Below, in pieces: positions 43,568-53,854 of a stretch of 64,000 bases of DNA (position 1 is its first letter; every line of letters begins with the position of its first letter). The notes below the pieces were generated by a model. The model did no database searches and was not told the DNA's origin. It worked only from the letters and a program-made list of their open reading frames with translations. The DNA lies in assembly GCA_963853835.1 (NCBI GenBank), contig OY970823.1, forward strand, positions 48,707,808-48,771,807. Reading direction: 5' to 3'. The position numbers were made by a program, and so were the translations under genes. Source of the DNA: Calendula officinalis (lineage: Eukaryota; Streptophyta; Magnoliopsida; Asterales; Asteraceae).

Positions 43568-44922
43568 ATGTCCAAAAGACGTCAATCATCGGTATCCAAC
43601 GACGTGTGTGAGCTATTTCAAAATTCCCCCATTGATGCCCCACCCTCACCGGCAGGTTCTTCTTCGGGTCAAACAAGCAACCCGACACCATCGCTTGGTT
43701 TTGGGGCTTACTCTCAACCACCACCAAACTACCAATACCAACAACCACTACCAAACTTTCAATACCAACAACCACCACCCAACTTCCATTACTCTCAACC
43801 ACCAAACTTTCAATACCAACAACCACCACCAAACTTTCAATACCAACAACCACCACCCAACTTCCAATTCCAACAACCTCCTCCAAACACACCTCTCTTT
43901 TCACAAAATTTTCAATCACAATCACCATCCGAAAATGTGGGGGACACCCAACCAGAACCGACACCCACAAGAAAAGGGAAAGAAAAAAGGAAGGAAAAAG
44001 GGAAAGAAAAAGCGGCGCCAAAAAGGGCACAAACAAAGTGGTCAACCCCTGACGCGGTGATTTTAGCCAAACGTTGGATTCATAACTCTAAGGGGAATAG
44101 CAAAAAACATATCGTCCATTGGGGTCAAATTCTCGCGGACTTCAACTCGGTTGCTTCTGTGAAGCGTAACATGAACCAACTAACGGACAAATGGTCCAAA
44201 ATAGCGGCTGACGTGAAATCGTTCAGTGCTATATACAATTCTTTAAACGACATTCGTGGAAGCGGTACGCGAGACGAGGACGTTCTAAAAGCTTCTCGTC
44301 AATAATTCCATGAAAATGTTGGCCGTAATTTTATATACGAGGAGTGTTGGGAAGTGGTAAAAGATTGCCCAAAGTTCTATATTTCTCAAGGCGTCATGGA
44401 TACCGAGCCGATAAGCCTCGATGAAGACAGTGAACCGGTTAGCATGGATACAAGGATGACGGCACCGGCTAACATGCATGCGTTGTTCCAAGATGACCCG
44501 TTGAGCCCCCCCACCCCCACCCCCCCCCCACCCCCCACCCCCCCTGCCGCAGTCTTAGTAAGAAAAGTCAAAAAACTTCCTCTGCGTCCGATGCCGCAAC
44601 TTCTTCAAGGTCCATTAAGTTGGACACTTTGGACGTGGTTAAACAAACCTCCCATAAGCAATCTAATGCTATCGCTAAGGTTGCAAAAATGGCGCATCAA
44701 AAATTAATTTTGAAAACTTGGAAATTCCTAGCCACAAAAGTACCGAAAGATATTAGCGAAAGTCGTAAGAAAATGCTTGAAGAAGCTCAAGAATCAATTG
44801 CAAGGAAATTTCATAAGGATTTTGCGATTTTTAACGAGGATGACGAGGAGGGTGACGGTGAGGGTTCGGGGACCCAAGGACCGGTTGGCGAAGACGAAGA
44901 CGACAGTGAATCTATTGACTAG
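43568..44922 (+). pseudogene. Harbinger accessory protein with Myb/SANT and NAM-associated C-terminal domains
   Basis: The N-terminus is low complexity, with QYQQPPPNF repeats (residues 50-110) and a Lys/Glu-rich basic stretch. WSTPDAVILAKRWI ... WGQILADFNS (about 158-190) is the Myb/SANT-like trihelix region. RNMNQLTDKWSKI begins the NAM-associated domain usual in such plant proteins. The first open part ends at a TAA (44303-44305). The same frame continues (NVGRNFIYEECWEVVKDCP) to a C-rich tract at 44506-44545, after which the homologous reading is shifted by two (LDTLDVVKQ ... KMLEEAQESIARKFHKDF) and ends at 44922. One nonsense change plus one slippage frameshift make it a pseudogene. In active elements the protein brings the transposase to the ends. 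Confidence 0.88.
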
Positions 44923-45219
44923 TAGTTTTTTTTATGAATGTCTTTTTTTATTATTATTAATGTCTTTTTTTATTATTAATGTTCTTTTTTTTAATTAATG
45001 TCTTTTTTATGTAATATTTTTTAATTAATGAAATGTATTTTTATTAGTTATATGTTTTTATTAGTTGTATATTTTTATTAGAAAAAGAAAAGTAAATGGT
45101 GGGGCCCAAATTTGGTGAAGTGACGGATTGTTGTTGGCATGGCTACGTCAGTTTAGTATTAGTTAGTTTGTCTGCTGATGTGACGCTGTCAGTTGCTTAT
45201 ACCATTGGCAGTGGTCTTA

Positions 45220-45430
45220 GTACTTAAAAGAAGAGTTCCCGCCTACGACTACATGCCATTAAAAGATCTTAATGTCTTAGGAGTTCTCTTTTTTTTGTAC
45301 TCTGATATGTATAGAGACGACACTTGTCATTTAGATTCCTCTCTATCTCCCTTCTCCTTCCATGCAACTATCATATCCCACCCAACCCCACCCTACACCC
45401 ACCAATCCCTACCCCATTAAAAAATCTTGA
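45220..45430 (+). other. Upstream region of the AHP gene
   Basis: Between the Harbinger element and the AHP TATA box. The 3' end of the element lies only about 215 bases from the TATA box, so the proximal promoter is short or partly displaced. A C-rich CCCACCC patch is present at 45377-45400. Confidence 0.5.
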
Positions 45431-45440
45431 CTATAAAAAG
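45431..45440 (+). promoter_or_regulatory. TATA box of the AHP gene
   Basis: CTATAAAAAG, 100 bases before the start codon. Confidence 0.75.
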
Positions 45441-45540
45441 CAATGCATGGAGTTGGTTTGATAGAAGGAAGCAAATCTCGAAATAAGTGTATAGTAGCCA
45501 ATCAATTTTATCTGCATTTGATTTCCTTACAAAATTAAAT

Positions 45541-47633
45541 ATGGAACAAAATCACATGAACAAGCAGATTAAATTCGCCAGAAATTCGCTCTTTGAACAG
45601 GTTATATATATCTTCTAATTTTTATAGAATTTACTTTTTGCTAGTTTTATTATAAAGGTTTTTTTTAGTATGTGTTTGTGCAGATGATAGTTATATATTT
45701 TTTATATCCCTGCATTTAATTCATCGGAACAAAAACATTAATAACTCGTTAATATTCAATATCTTTTTACACTAACTAAAGAAAGATCAAACAGATCGAA
45801 AGTTGCCAAAAATGTATTCAAAATCACGTATTCAGCATCCTATATTTTTAATTTCAAAAGTTACCATATCAACTAAATAAAATAGTATTTAAGTATATGT
45901 AAGTTTCAAGAAAATGACACTGAAAAATGTCTGTGGGTAACCCAACTCGGCCCATAATTTTAACTCGTTGTCCAAGGACCAACAATGATCAAATGCAACC
46001 GTGCATGTTTTGTTTAATGTGCTACTTAATTTTTCTATAGGAATTACATAAAATTAGAGAATCCTTTAAGGTAGTCTATTTTTTTTACTAATTTCTGAGT
46101 TACAACTTACAAATCTCATTTTTAAGATCAATCAACCTCTAAATTATCACCACTACTACCATCATATGTGATTCAATACATCAACATCACCACCACCTCA
46201 TGTGTATTAAATCACATTTGATTTCGCACCGCCGACCACCACCACCATCAACCTCTCTCGGTCACCGTTTGCACCACCTGCAACCCCTCACCACCGTCAG
46301 CGGCGGGTGGAGGCGGCGTGCGGTTGCGGTCGGTGTTGGTTGGCGGAGGCAGTGGCCAACGATGGTGGTGGTGGCCGGCAGTGGTGGTTGTATATTTAAT
46401 CACATGTGATTTGATGATAGTGGTTGTTAAGAGATTTTTTATCCAATACTAGGATTTATCACTTGAGACATTTATTATAAAGATGAACTACTTACAGTAT
46501 AACTCCATAACTAATACGTGATTTTATTTTATTAGGGTTATTTGGATGAGCAATTCAACCAACTTGAGGATTTACAAGATGATGTGAACCCGAACTTTGT
46601 ACAAGAAATCGTCACATTGTTTTACTCGGATTCGACAAGGCTAATTCGCAATGTAGAGAGTGCACTGTAAGCCACTAATTCTTAATTCGTTACGGATTAA
46701 TGTATTTGTTACAATATTTGTTAACACTATGTGTTTTTTTAGTATGATTTGTACTAATATAGTTGTGCTTATGTTCCTAGGGAGAATTACCCTTTGGATT
46801 TTTGCAAACTCGATGATTATATGCATCAATTCAAGGGTAGTAGCTCAAGGTATACTCGATGATTATGATATCTTGCAATTCTTTAGTTGGTTTTAACCAA
46901 AACGCCCTTTTATTTATTTATATAAATTTGGTAACATTATAAATCCGATACTTTCGTGTAGCATTGGTGCCAAAAAAGTGAAGGACGAGTGCACTAGGTT
47001 TCAAGAATGTTGCAAAGCTAGGAATGCCGAAGGGTAATAATTCATCTAAAATAAGCGATTAGTTTGTATCTATCAATTAAGTCCGATAATTTGAAGGTCG
47101 CTCATGTGTTCGATATTGTTGTTGATTTCATGATTGCAGATGCATTAGGGTATTTCAACAAGTGAAGCAAGAGCATGCCACTTTAAAGAGAAAGCTAGAA
47201 ACATATTTTCAGGTTTCCTTTTAATTTGATCACAGACACAAATATATGGAAATGGCCACGGCGAAGATCGACCACCTTAGGAAAACATCCTTTAAAACAA
47301 GTCGTTACTTTTAGCAAAACAAACATATACAATTGTCTTTGAACGACAAGTTAGTAAGTTAGTGATTTGCGTCATGCAATGACATCGAAACGGGCAGTAT
47401 GCATTCCTCGAACCTATCTCTTATTCTTTAGGGAATAAACTCCACCTCATATTTTTTAATATTCTGAGAAATATTCTTAATAAGTATTGAACTCAAGACT
47501 TTTTGAAAGAAACCCCACAGACTATCCTTATAGACTTGTATTTAATTGATATATATCAATTGGTTATACGTATACAAATGTTATTGTTAACTATTGTAAA
47601 ATGTTGATTCAGATATCTAGACAAGGCGCATGA
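45541..47633 (+). CDS. AHP4: Histidine-containing phosphotransfer protein, AHP4-like (6 exons, 141 aa)
   Basis: Exons: 45541-45600, 46536-46666, 46781-46849, 46962-47033, 47140-47212, 47613-47633; every intron is GT-AG and the reading frame is kept throughout. The protein starts MEQNHMNKQIKF, has YLDEQFNQLEDLQDD (exon 2), the phosphate-accepting motif YMHQFKGSSSSIGA with His79 across exons 3-4, and CIRVFQQVKQEH...KLETYFQ (exon 5). Exon 6 adds only six residues (ISRQGA). HPt proteins carry phosphate from hybrid histidine kinases, such as cytokinin receptors, to response regulators and shuttle between cytosol and nucleus. The YLDEQF and MHQFKGSS wording resembles Arabidopsis AHP4 more than AHP1-3/5 (from memory, no alignment run). 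The length is normal and no lesion is seen; the short C-terminus is the only unusual point. Introns 1 and 5 carry repeats. Confidence 0.93.
46130..46450. mobile_element. Inverted-repeat element in AHP intron 1
   Basis: Arms with CACCAC..CATATGTGATTCAAT and ATTTAATCACATGTGATTTG pair around a (CCACC)/(GGTGG)-rich core. The CACATGTGATT words and core resemble the element at 56692-57610. Exact ends not determined. Confidence 0.6.
47349..47568 (-). mobile_element. tRNA-derived SINE in AHP intron 5
   Basis: On the minus strand CCAATTGATATATATCAATT is followed by AGTCTTGAGTTCAATAC (box B), the layout of the SINE at 11858-12074. It is diverged and lacks a clear tail. Confidence 0.65.
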
Positions 47634-47929
47634 ACTTCAGTAATTAAATGAGAAGAATCTGTTGTACAAGTGGAAGAATAATTTGTTGAGCCTAAGAGTA
47701 CGATAGATGGAAATTATCATATAAAAATAAAAATATATATATATACCAATATGTGTGTATTTGCATGTGAAATATATAATAATTGTTATAAATATTACTC
47801 TAAGCAATAAGAGTTAAGCTAAGCAAATAAGTAGATGATCAATTAGTCACGTTTCATGTGCAATCTAATAAATGATTTATCAAGATTGTATTTTTATTAA
47901 CGCCATTTATCAAGATTGTTATCTTTGTA
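47634..47929. other. 3' flank of the AHP gene
   Basis: Likely 3' UTR with AATAAAAATA near 47729 as a possible polyadenylation signal. Confidence 0.45.
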
Positions 47930-47938
47930 TTTTTATTA

Positions 47939-48392
47939 GAGTCAATTACATGGATGTATTTTAAATTTATAGCAAATTTCACTAATGGTCCTAGTTTAAA
48001 AAATTACACTGATCGTCCTTAATTCTGAAAGGTTTTTCACCGACGGTCCTTAACACTAACTGACGTTAATTTATTCTATTAGCTCACCTCATGTGCAATG
48101 CACGTGATGGTAAAAAGGTCATAATTTCTTTTCATTCTTAAATTAATATTTTTAACTTAAATAAAAGTCTTTAATTTAAGAATAAAAAGAAACGAAATGA
48201 AAAATGACTTTTCAGAATTAGCTCACCCCATGTGCATTACATATGGGGTAAGTTAACAAAAAAAAATTAACGTCAGTTAGTGTAAAGGACCATCGATGAA
48301 AAACCTTTCAGAATTAAGGACCATCACTGTAATTTCTGAAACTAAAGGAGCATTGGTGAAATTTGCTACAAACTTAAAGGACCAATTTACTC
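47939..48392. mobile_element. Mutator-like MITE with perfect 9-bp duplication
   Basis: Inverted arms of about 150 bases (GAGTNAATT..., TAGCAAATTTCAC, CTTAATTCTGAAAGGTTTTT, ACACTAACTGACGTTAAT). TTTTTATTA is repeated exactly at 47930-47938 and 48393-48401. It resembles the TIR style of the MULE at 5059 (GATGGTCC words) without being the same family. Confidence 0.93.
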
Positions 48393-48401
48393 TTTTTATT
48401 A

Positions 48402-48901
48402 AGTATGAGTTTCAACTTTTAGTATATACCCTATCAACTTTATAATTTAAATGCACCTCATAATACACTTCCATAAGTGATTATACACTTATCTCCATAT
48501 TGTTCTTGCAAAGTTATATGACAATTAACATATTTAAATTAATTTGTTAATTTTGGTGGCTAACAAATTATTAACTCTAATCTTAATGCCAAATTCAAAT
48601 ATAAAATTATATGATCACACATTAAAATTAATTTGATCACTTTAGGGACTAACAAGAGAATACTAATCTTAATGCCATTAAGATGAAATTTATATGAACA
48701 CACTTTCAAATTAGTTTGGTTACTTTGGAGAATAACAAATTAATTGTTAACGTCATATGATAATATCGAGTTAATTTTATACATAGAACATAATGAGTAG
48801 TTAATTACTTCACATATTGTTGATGAGTTCATATACTAATTAATAAAATTTAAAATGACAATAACAATTATTAAAAGTATAAGATGACAGTTGTTTATTA
48901 A
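48402..48901. other. AT-rich spacer before element B
   Basis: Repeated TTAATTTG, ATCTTAATGCCA words at about 48545-48745 indicate decayed tandem units; no gene. Confidence 0.5.
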
Positions 48902-48906
48902 ATACC

Positions 48907-49197
48907 TGAGAGACCTAATGAAACTATAATCAAGCTAATCCATGAAGAAATGATGAGAAATTGAAGAACTAGTGTGTGTGTTCTTGGTGTATTTAGTGTG
49001 TGTAAAAGAGAGAGAACGATATGAATGAAACTTTCAGAAATGTGTATTCAGTAATTGTGTGGGAAAGCTTACATTGTAAGTCAAACAAGGAAGTATTTAT
49101 ACCTCCTACCTCTTAACACTATTCTAGTTAACTAACGGACTTAAAGGTCAAAACTATTACAATATTGGTCCTAAGAATTGCAATATTGGTCCTAATA
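48907..49197 (-). repeat. 3' LTR of element B
   Basis: 291 bp; the TG start has mutated to TA. Confidence 0.93.
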
Positions 49198-49212
49198 ATC
49201 TCCCCCTTTTTG
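49198..49212 (-). promoter_or_regulatory. Polypurine tract of element B
   Basis: AAAAAGGGGGAGAT on the minus strand, abutting the 3' LTR. Confidence 0.9.
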
Positions 49213-50215
49213 ATCTTTAACACGTCATCCCAGTCTTCAAACTTTAGATTCTTCTCATTATCTGTCTTTGGCAAGAAAATGTTTTTCTGAATTTCAAGAT
49301 TAAAACATTTCAGAAATCTGGAAGTTTAAGATACTCAAAGTGGATATGTTTTTCGTTGATACTGTTTGAGTGAGGAAATCCTATAACTGATTTACTAAAG
49401 ATTTGAAAATTTTAGGGAAGAGAATATCAGTTAGGTAAGGATTTGACTGGGTTTTCAAGTAATGGAGAGGTTGTTTTTGGATTTTGTTGTAGAGGATGAG
49501 GATATAATGATGATGTTTTTGAATGATTTGTCAGTCAAAGTTTTGGATGTGTATCTATGATTTGATAAGAATGATCTGAAAGTTAAAAGTTTTGGATATG
49601 TATGTATGTAAGTTTTGTATGTTTGAAAGAATGATGTATTTTTAGGATTTGGATGAATGTGGATAATTTGTATTTGGTATGGGATAAAAGATTTGTACAG
49701 TTAAGCTTTTGTATGGATAATGAATGTTATGAAATTTGAAAAGAAAAGTTTAAACGGTTAAGATTCGGATGGAAATGGATGTGGATTTCTGGTTTGGATA
49801 GAAAGATTTATACGATTAAGTTTCAGTTTGAACTGGTTGAGTTTTTGATATCATGGTTGAGATTTTTTAGAGAGATTTCTGTAGATATGTCGATTTCTTC
49901 TTCTTCTTCTTCACTTGTCTTTCTTTTTAAACTTTGTTAATCACTTTCTGTTTATATCTTGCTCATTTCTCCCCCTCATGAGGATCATGAAAAGGAGCCT
50001 CATGTTAATGATGAATAAATGCGTTGTGAAAACGGAGAGAGGAAATTGTATGTCTTTGTAATACAAGAGCCAAGATAGGATAGTTGTACGGTGCATTTCG
50101 GAATCGAGAACCAGTAACATGTAGTACTCATGAAGTATCCAGCTAGAATTGATTTTCCAGAATCTTTGAGAAAAATATTTGAAAAATAGAGAATAACAGT
50201 GTCAAGAATCACCTG
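49213..50215 (-). other. 3' non-coding part of element B
   Basis: AT-rich, many TTTGGATG(G/T) words; no frame of interest. Confidence 0.5.
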
Positions 50216-50217
50216 AA

Positions 50218-51410
50218 GTCATAAACAGATGCAATCTTTACTGAAGAACTTTAGTAAAGAGATCGACGAATTTGACAGACAGGATGATTGAAGACATTGT
50301 TAAGCAAAGATTTAAGGTTTAAAAGAAATCAATTTGAAGTGGATCAAAGATCAGTGCACAAAGACGATTTTGTGTGTGAGAGCATATGAATAATTCAGAA
50401 GTTAATCTGAACAATTTGGAGAAAAAGTAAAATACATTCTCCATTGATATATGTTTGTAAAAATTGTTTGAAAAGTGGTAAGAACAATCAATCCAAGAAA
50501 TTGTTATAAACAGATGCAATCAGTACTAATCGAAATTAGTAAAGAGATCGACGAATTTAACAACAGCTTATGTTGAGTGTTACAAACAGATATTTGAAAA
50601 TTTTAAAAATTGTGCAAAATCAGAAAAATGATTTGAAAAATTATGTCAGCAACGCAAGAGAAAAAAGTTGGTCATAAACAGATGCAATCTTTACTAATGA
50701 GATTAGTAAAGAGATCGACGAATTTGACCAAAATTTATATCCTACGTTGTGAACACATCATTGTGAGCACAAAGTATGAGTAAAAATTTTGTGAGGAATA
50801 TACAGATGTTGAACATAGAGTGTCAACTCTGTATGAGAAAGTGAGGTCAATAACGCAAGAGAAAAGAGTTTGACATAAACAGATGCAATCTTTACTAATT
50901 AGATTTGTAAAGAGATCGACGAATTTGTCAAAAACTTATATCCTACGTAACTAACACATAATTTCGAGTAAAAAAAAATTAACAGTTAAGATTGAGTTGT
51001 GCTAAAGTTGTAGTAACAACGAAACTCAAAATGTTGAATTTTGTAGAAAAATTTGAGTTTCACATGAATATGAAAAATGAGAATGTGATGTCAACAATGC
51101 AAGAGACAAAAATGTGTCATAAACAGATGCAATCTTTACTAACGAAAGTAGTAAAGAGATCGACGAATTTGACAACAGTTTGTATCCTACATTGGTAACA
51201 TATGAGTTTAAGTAAAAATTTTGAATATAGTGTGAAGTTGTGCCAACGGTATGACAACAACGAAACTCAAATAGATTTTGAAAGATATTGAGTTTAAGTT
51301 TGAAAACAAAACTGAGGAAATGATTTCATCAACGCAAGAGACAAAAGTATGTCATATACAGATGCAATCAATACTAATCGAAACTAGTAGAGAGATCGAC
51401 GAATTTGACA
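50218..51410 (-). repeat. Six dual-stem modules in element B
   Basis: Modules lie at about 50218-50276, 50502-50562, 50669-50731, 50868-50930, 51114-51175 and 51347-51412, 170-285 bases apart. On the plus strand each reads ATAAACAGATGCAAT - inner hairpin - AGAGATCGACGAATTT. The inner stem is CTTTACTAA/TTAGTAAAG or a variant. The outer flanks also pair with changing sequence: TTGGTC/GACCAA (third), TTTGAC/GTCAAA (fourth), TTGTT/AACAA (second), TGTC/GACA (fifth, sixth). Element A has one such module at 17032-17084. Short words GCAAGAGA and TATCCTACGT also recur between modules. Confidence 0.88.
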
Positions 51411-51590
51411 AAAATTTGTATCCTACGTAGACAACATATAAGTGAGGAAAACATGTTTTTGAACTAAAATAATGAAACTCAATTGAACAAATTTTGAAAA
51501 TATTGAGATTGAGTTTCTGAAAAATTTGAATAATGAATAAAAATGGGTTAAAAAGAGTATGCTCCACCTTTACCGATGAAGTTTCATAAA

Positions 51591-51692
51591 AATGCTCCCC
51601 CTTGACGAATGAATGTCAATTTTCTCCCCCTTAACAAGTGAATATTGATTTTCTCCCCCTCAACCAATTAAGAGCTATTTGCTCCCCCTCAA
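51591..51692 (-). repeat. Four internal polypurine-like tracts in element B
   Basis: CTCCCCCTT / CTCCCCCTC four times on the plus strand (GGGGGAG on the coding strand), at the same place in the order as the tracts of element A (16901-16953). Confidence 0.82.
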
Positions 51693-51716
51693 CCAATGAA
51701 ATTATTGATGAACGGG

Positions 51717-51821
51717 TTTCAAGCGAATTTACTTGAAAGCCATTACTTTTAAAAACGGGTCATACACTGAATTGTGTAAGAGCCATTTGATGAAGCTCGA
51801 GTCATATACTGAAGTGTATAT
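51717..51821 (-). repeat. Hairpin array of element B, counterpart of 16625-16777
   Basis: Arms TTTCAAG/CTTGAAA (51717-51738), CATACAC/GTGTAAG (51761-51780, one mismatch) and ATATAC/GTATAT (51804-51821), each bordered by CGGGT or CGAGT and by AGCC or AGTC, as in element A read on the other strand. Confidence 0.82.
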
Positions 51822-51844
51822 AAGTCATTCTCCTGCAAAACAAA

Positions 51845-52084
51845 TCAAACAACTTTTGGTACCCATTTTTGTTTGGGTCCGACAATGTTAGCGTGGGAAT
51901 TAAACCACCGATAAGTTGTATCGATTTGATTTAAAGATTGAGAGTTCCAAGAAAAACTGAAACTTGATGTTTCACTTTCAAATAATTTCCGAGGAATTAT
52001 TTGAGATGTTGGAATTTTGGGAACCCATTTTGCTTTGAAGATCGAGGATGTTTTGTAAACATAAACAGGAGATGTTTTTGGCAC
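51845..52084 (-). pseudogene. In-frame extension of the element B ORF behind two stops
   Basis: 79 codons in the same frame as the main ORF, ending GPKQKWVPKVV. In element A the frame behind the stop ends in GPIHNWVPNMF. Either both are remnants of the same lost polyprotein junction or they are used by stop-codon readthrough. Confidence 0.6.
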
Positions 52085-52117
52085 TTATGTAAAAGTCATT
52101 TTAGGTGCCAATGAAAG

Positions 52118-53854
52118 TCAATCTTTTCGTGAGTATTTTAAAGATTTAGATTTGGAAAAGATAATCTTTGACGGAGTAGAATGTTTCAACACGGTTGATG
52201 GTTTAGTTTTAACCATTTGAGAATGCGTAAGTCTAGAAGAGGAACCTAATTTATTTGTAGTTTTGGGTGCGGAATTTCCTCTATTAGTTTGTTTGAGAGC
52301 ATGCATTTTCTTATCAGAGTGTAGTGGGACCGTGGATCTCCTAGGCGTAGGCGTGGTAGAGGAATTTACTTGTGATTTCGGTGTAGGTTTAGAATTTCCT
52401 CTGTTAATCTGAGATTGCTTGATTGTATATATATTACGATATGCCATGACAGGAGAAAACATTCTGTTGTTATTACATTTTTTCTTTGCAGTGAAATGAG
52501 AATCTAAGTTCATAGATGCACTAGGCTTCTTAAGTTTCTGAAGATAAGATGATTTAGATTCTAGATTATTAATTTGTGCTTGCAACTTTAGTTTCTCTTT
52601 ATCATAAGATTTATGTGTTGCATCAATTTTATTTTCTAATTCATGAATTTTTGTTTGTAAAACTGATTTTTCATTGTCAAACGCCTTATGTGTTTCATCT
52701 ATTTCAGTTTCCAATTGACAAATTTTCTTTTCAAGAATTAGATTGGGTACATAAATCTTTGGTGTAACCTTTTGTTGAATAACATCATTTCTCTTAATTT
52801 CAAATTCTTCTGGTTTTATAATAGGAAAATAATCATCATTTTCAAATTGAGCCTTTTTAGTTTCATATGTTTTATTTAATTCAGTGTAATTGAAACTAAT
52901 TTGAGCATTCTCCTTTTTAGCTCTGTTGAAGGTCTCAATTTCTTCTTCCTCATCAGTCATCCGAATGAAACGTTGTGAGATTCCATTGAGTAGATATCTT
53001 GAATCATATAATGTAGGAGCCATTTTGCACGCGGTCTTAAGGTATTCTGGATTGTCAGCTCCTAGCCCTTCGCGAGAGTTGAAATATTTGAAGTCTTTAG
53101 GCTTGTTAAGATGAATGGTTTGATCAGTGTGTCCTGTTTTGACAATCAATTCCTCAAGATGTTTGATATGTGAATTCAATTTAATAGTTTCATGCTTGAA
53201 TGTGTTTATGATATTTTGTTTGTTTAGCATTTCTTTTGATGAAATGATGTTTTGTTCATGAAGATTTTCGGTTAATTCTTTGATTTGAGAATTTAATGAT
53301 TTAAACTGTTGTTCATTTTCATCAAATTCTTGTTGTTTACGTTCCAAACATTTTTTAGTACTTTGATATTCATACCATGTTTTAGCATATTGTTTGTGAT
53401 TGTGATCATGCCTTGCCGTCAATTCTGATACTTTTGTTTGTAAATTCAGATTCTCTTGTTTCAAAACTTGAGTTTGTTGAATATGATGAACAAGTTGATC
53501 ACCTAGATGAGCATTTTGTTCATTTTGTTTTTCCAAAATATTTAAACGTTCTTTAAGTTCAACATTTAAATCTTTTTCTACTAAAATTTGTTGAGTTAAT
53601 AATTCTATTTGAGATATCTGGTTTTGAACAAAACAAGTATCAGAATTAGTGGAAGTACTTTCATTAGAAAGAAGAGAAGTATGTACCTTGCCATCCTTGT
53701 CGAGTTCATTAATACGATCAGCAATCGCAGTATTTACTCTTGGCTTATAGCACAAATTTGCTATTTGTTCTTCATCTTCAGCTAACACTTTAGCAGTCTG
53801 AATTTGTTTATAGTATTTGCTAGCTTTTATCGCTTTTGCAAGGTCTGGATCCAT
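52118..53854 (-). CDS. Coiled-coil protein of element B (578 aa)
   Basis: Starts at ATG 53854; the N-terminus MDPDLAKAIKASKYYKQIQ aligns with that of the element A protein, which supports both starts. Coiled coils occupy about residues 65-230. The conserved block (KTGHTDQTI, GLGADN, PTLY, AQISFNYTELN, YFPI) is at about 235-350, followed by IDETHKAFD coiled coil and a basic Ser/Thr/Pro/Lys-rich tail. It is shorter than the A protein mainly in the N-terminal coil and the tail; the Cys cluster of A is absent. After the TGA stop (52120-52118) and a second stop (52087-52085) the same frame stays open to 51845 and contains KWVPKIP and GPKQKWVPKVV, motifs that occur before the protease in SIRE-type polyproteins (recollection). 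No enzyme motif is present. Confidence 0.85.
   Translation of the reverse strand: MDPDLAKAIKASKYYKQIQTAKVLAEDEEQIANLCYKPRVNTAIADRINELDKDGKVHTSLLSNESTSTNSDTCFVQNQISQIELLTQQILVEKDLNVELKERLNILEKQNEQNAHLGDQLVHHIQQTQVLKQENLNLQTKVSELTARHDHNHKQYAKTWYEYQSTKKCLERKQQEFDENEQQFKSLNSQIKELTENLHEQNIISSKEMLNKQNIINTFKHETIKLNSHIKHLEELIVKTGHTDQTIHLNKPKDFKYFNSREGLGADNPEYLKTACKMAPTLYDSRYLLNGISQRFIRMTDEEEEIETFNRAKKENAQISFNYTELNKTYETKKAQFENDDYFPIIKPEEFEIKRNDVIQQKVTPKIYVPNLILEKKICQLETEIDETHKAFDNEKSVLQTKIHELENKIDATHKSYDKEKLKLQAQINNLESKSSYLQKLKKPSASMNLDSHFTAKKKCNNNRMFSPVMAYRNIYTIKQSQINRGNSKPTPKSQVNSSTTPTPRRSTVPLHSDKKMHALKQTNRGNSAPKTTNKLGSSSRLTHSQMVKTKPSTVLKHSTPSKIIFSKSKSLKYSRKD

Larger units (their letters stand above)
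43198..45216 (+). mobile_element. PIF/Harbinger-type element carrying only the Myb-like ORF
   Basis: Ends GACCGGTGCCAACGGT and (inverted) GACCACTGCCAATGGT (13 of 16 equal) are bordered by TTA on both sides. The interior holds a Myb/SANT-like accessory gene with its own promoter but no DDE transposase, so it is non-autonomous. The left ~120 bases are rich in CCGGT/GGCACCG words. Confidence 0.88.

Noticed and set aside
43560..44060. Overlapping frames of His/Asn and Val/Gly composition beside the Myb-like gene
   Set aside because: Other-frame readings of the QPPPNFQYQ-coding repeat; the 43568 frame has the recognisable domains.
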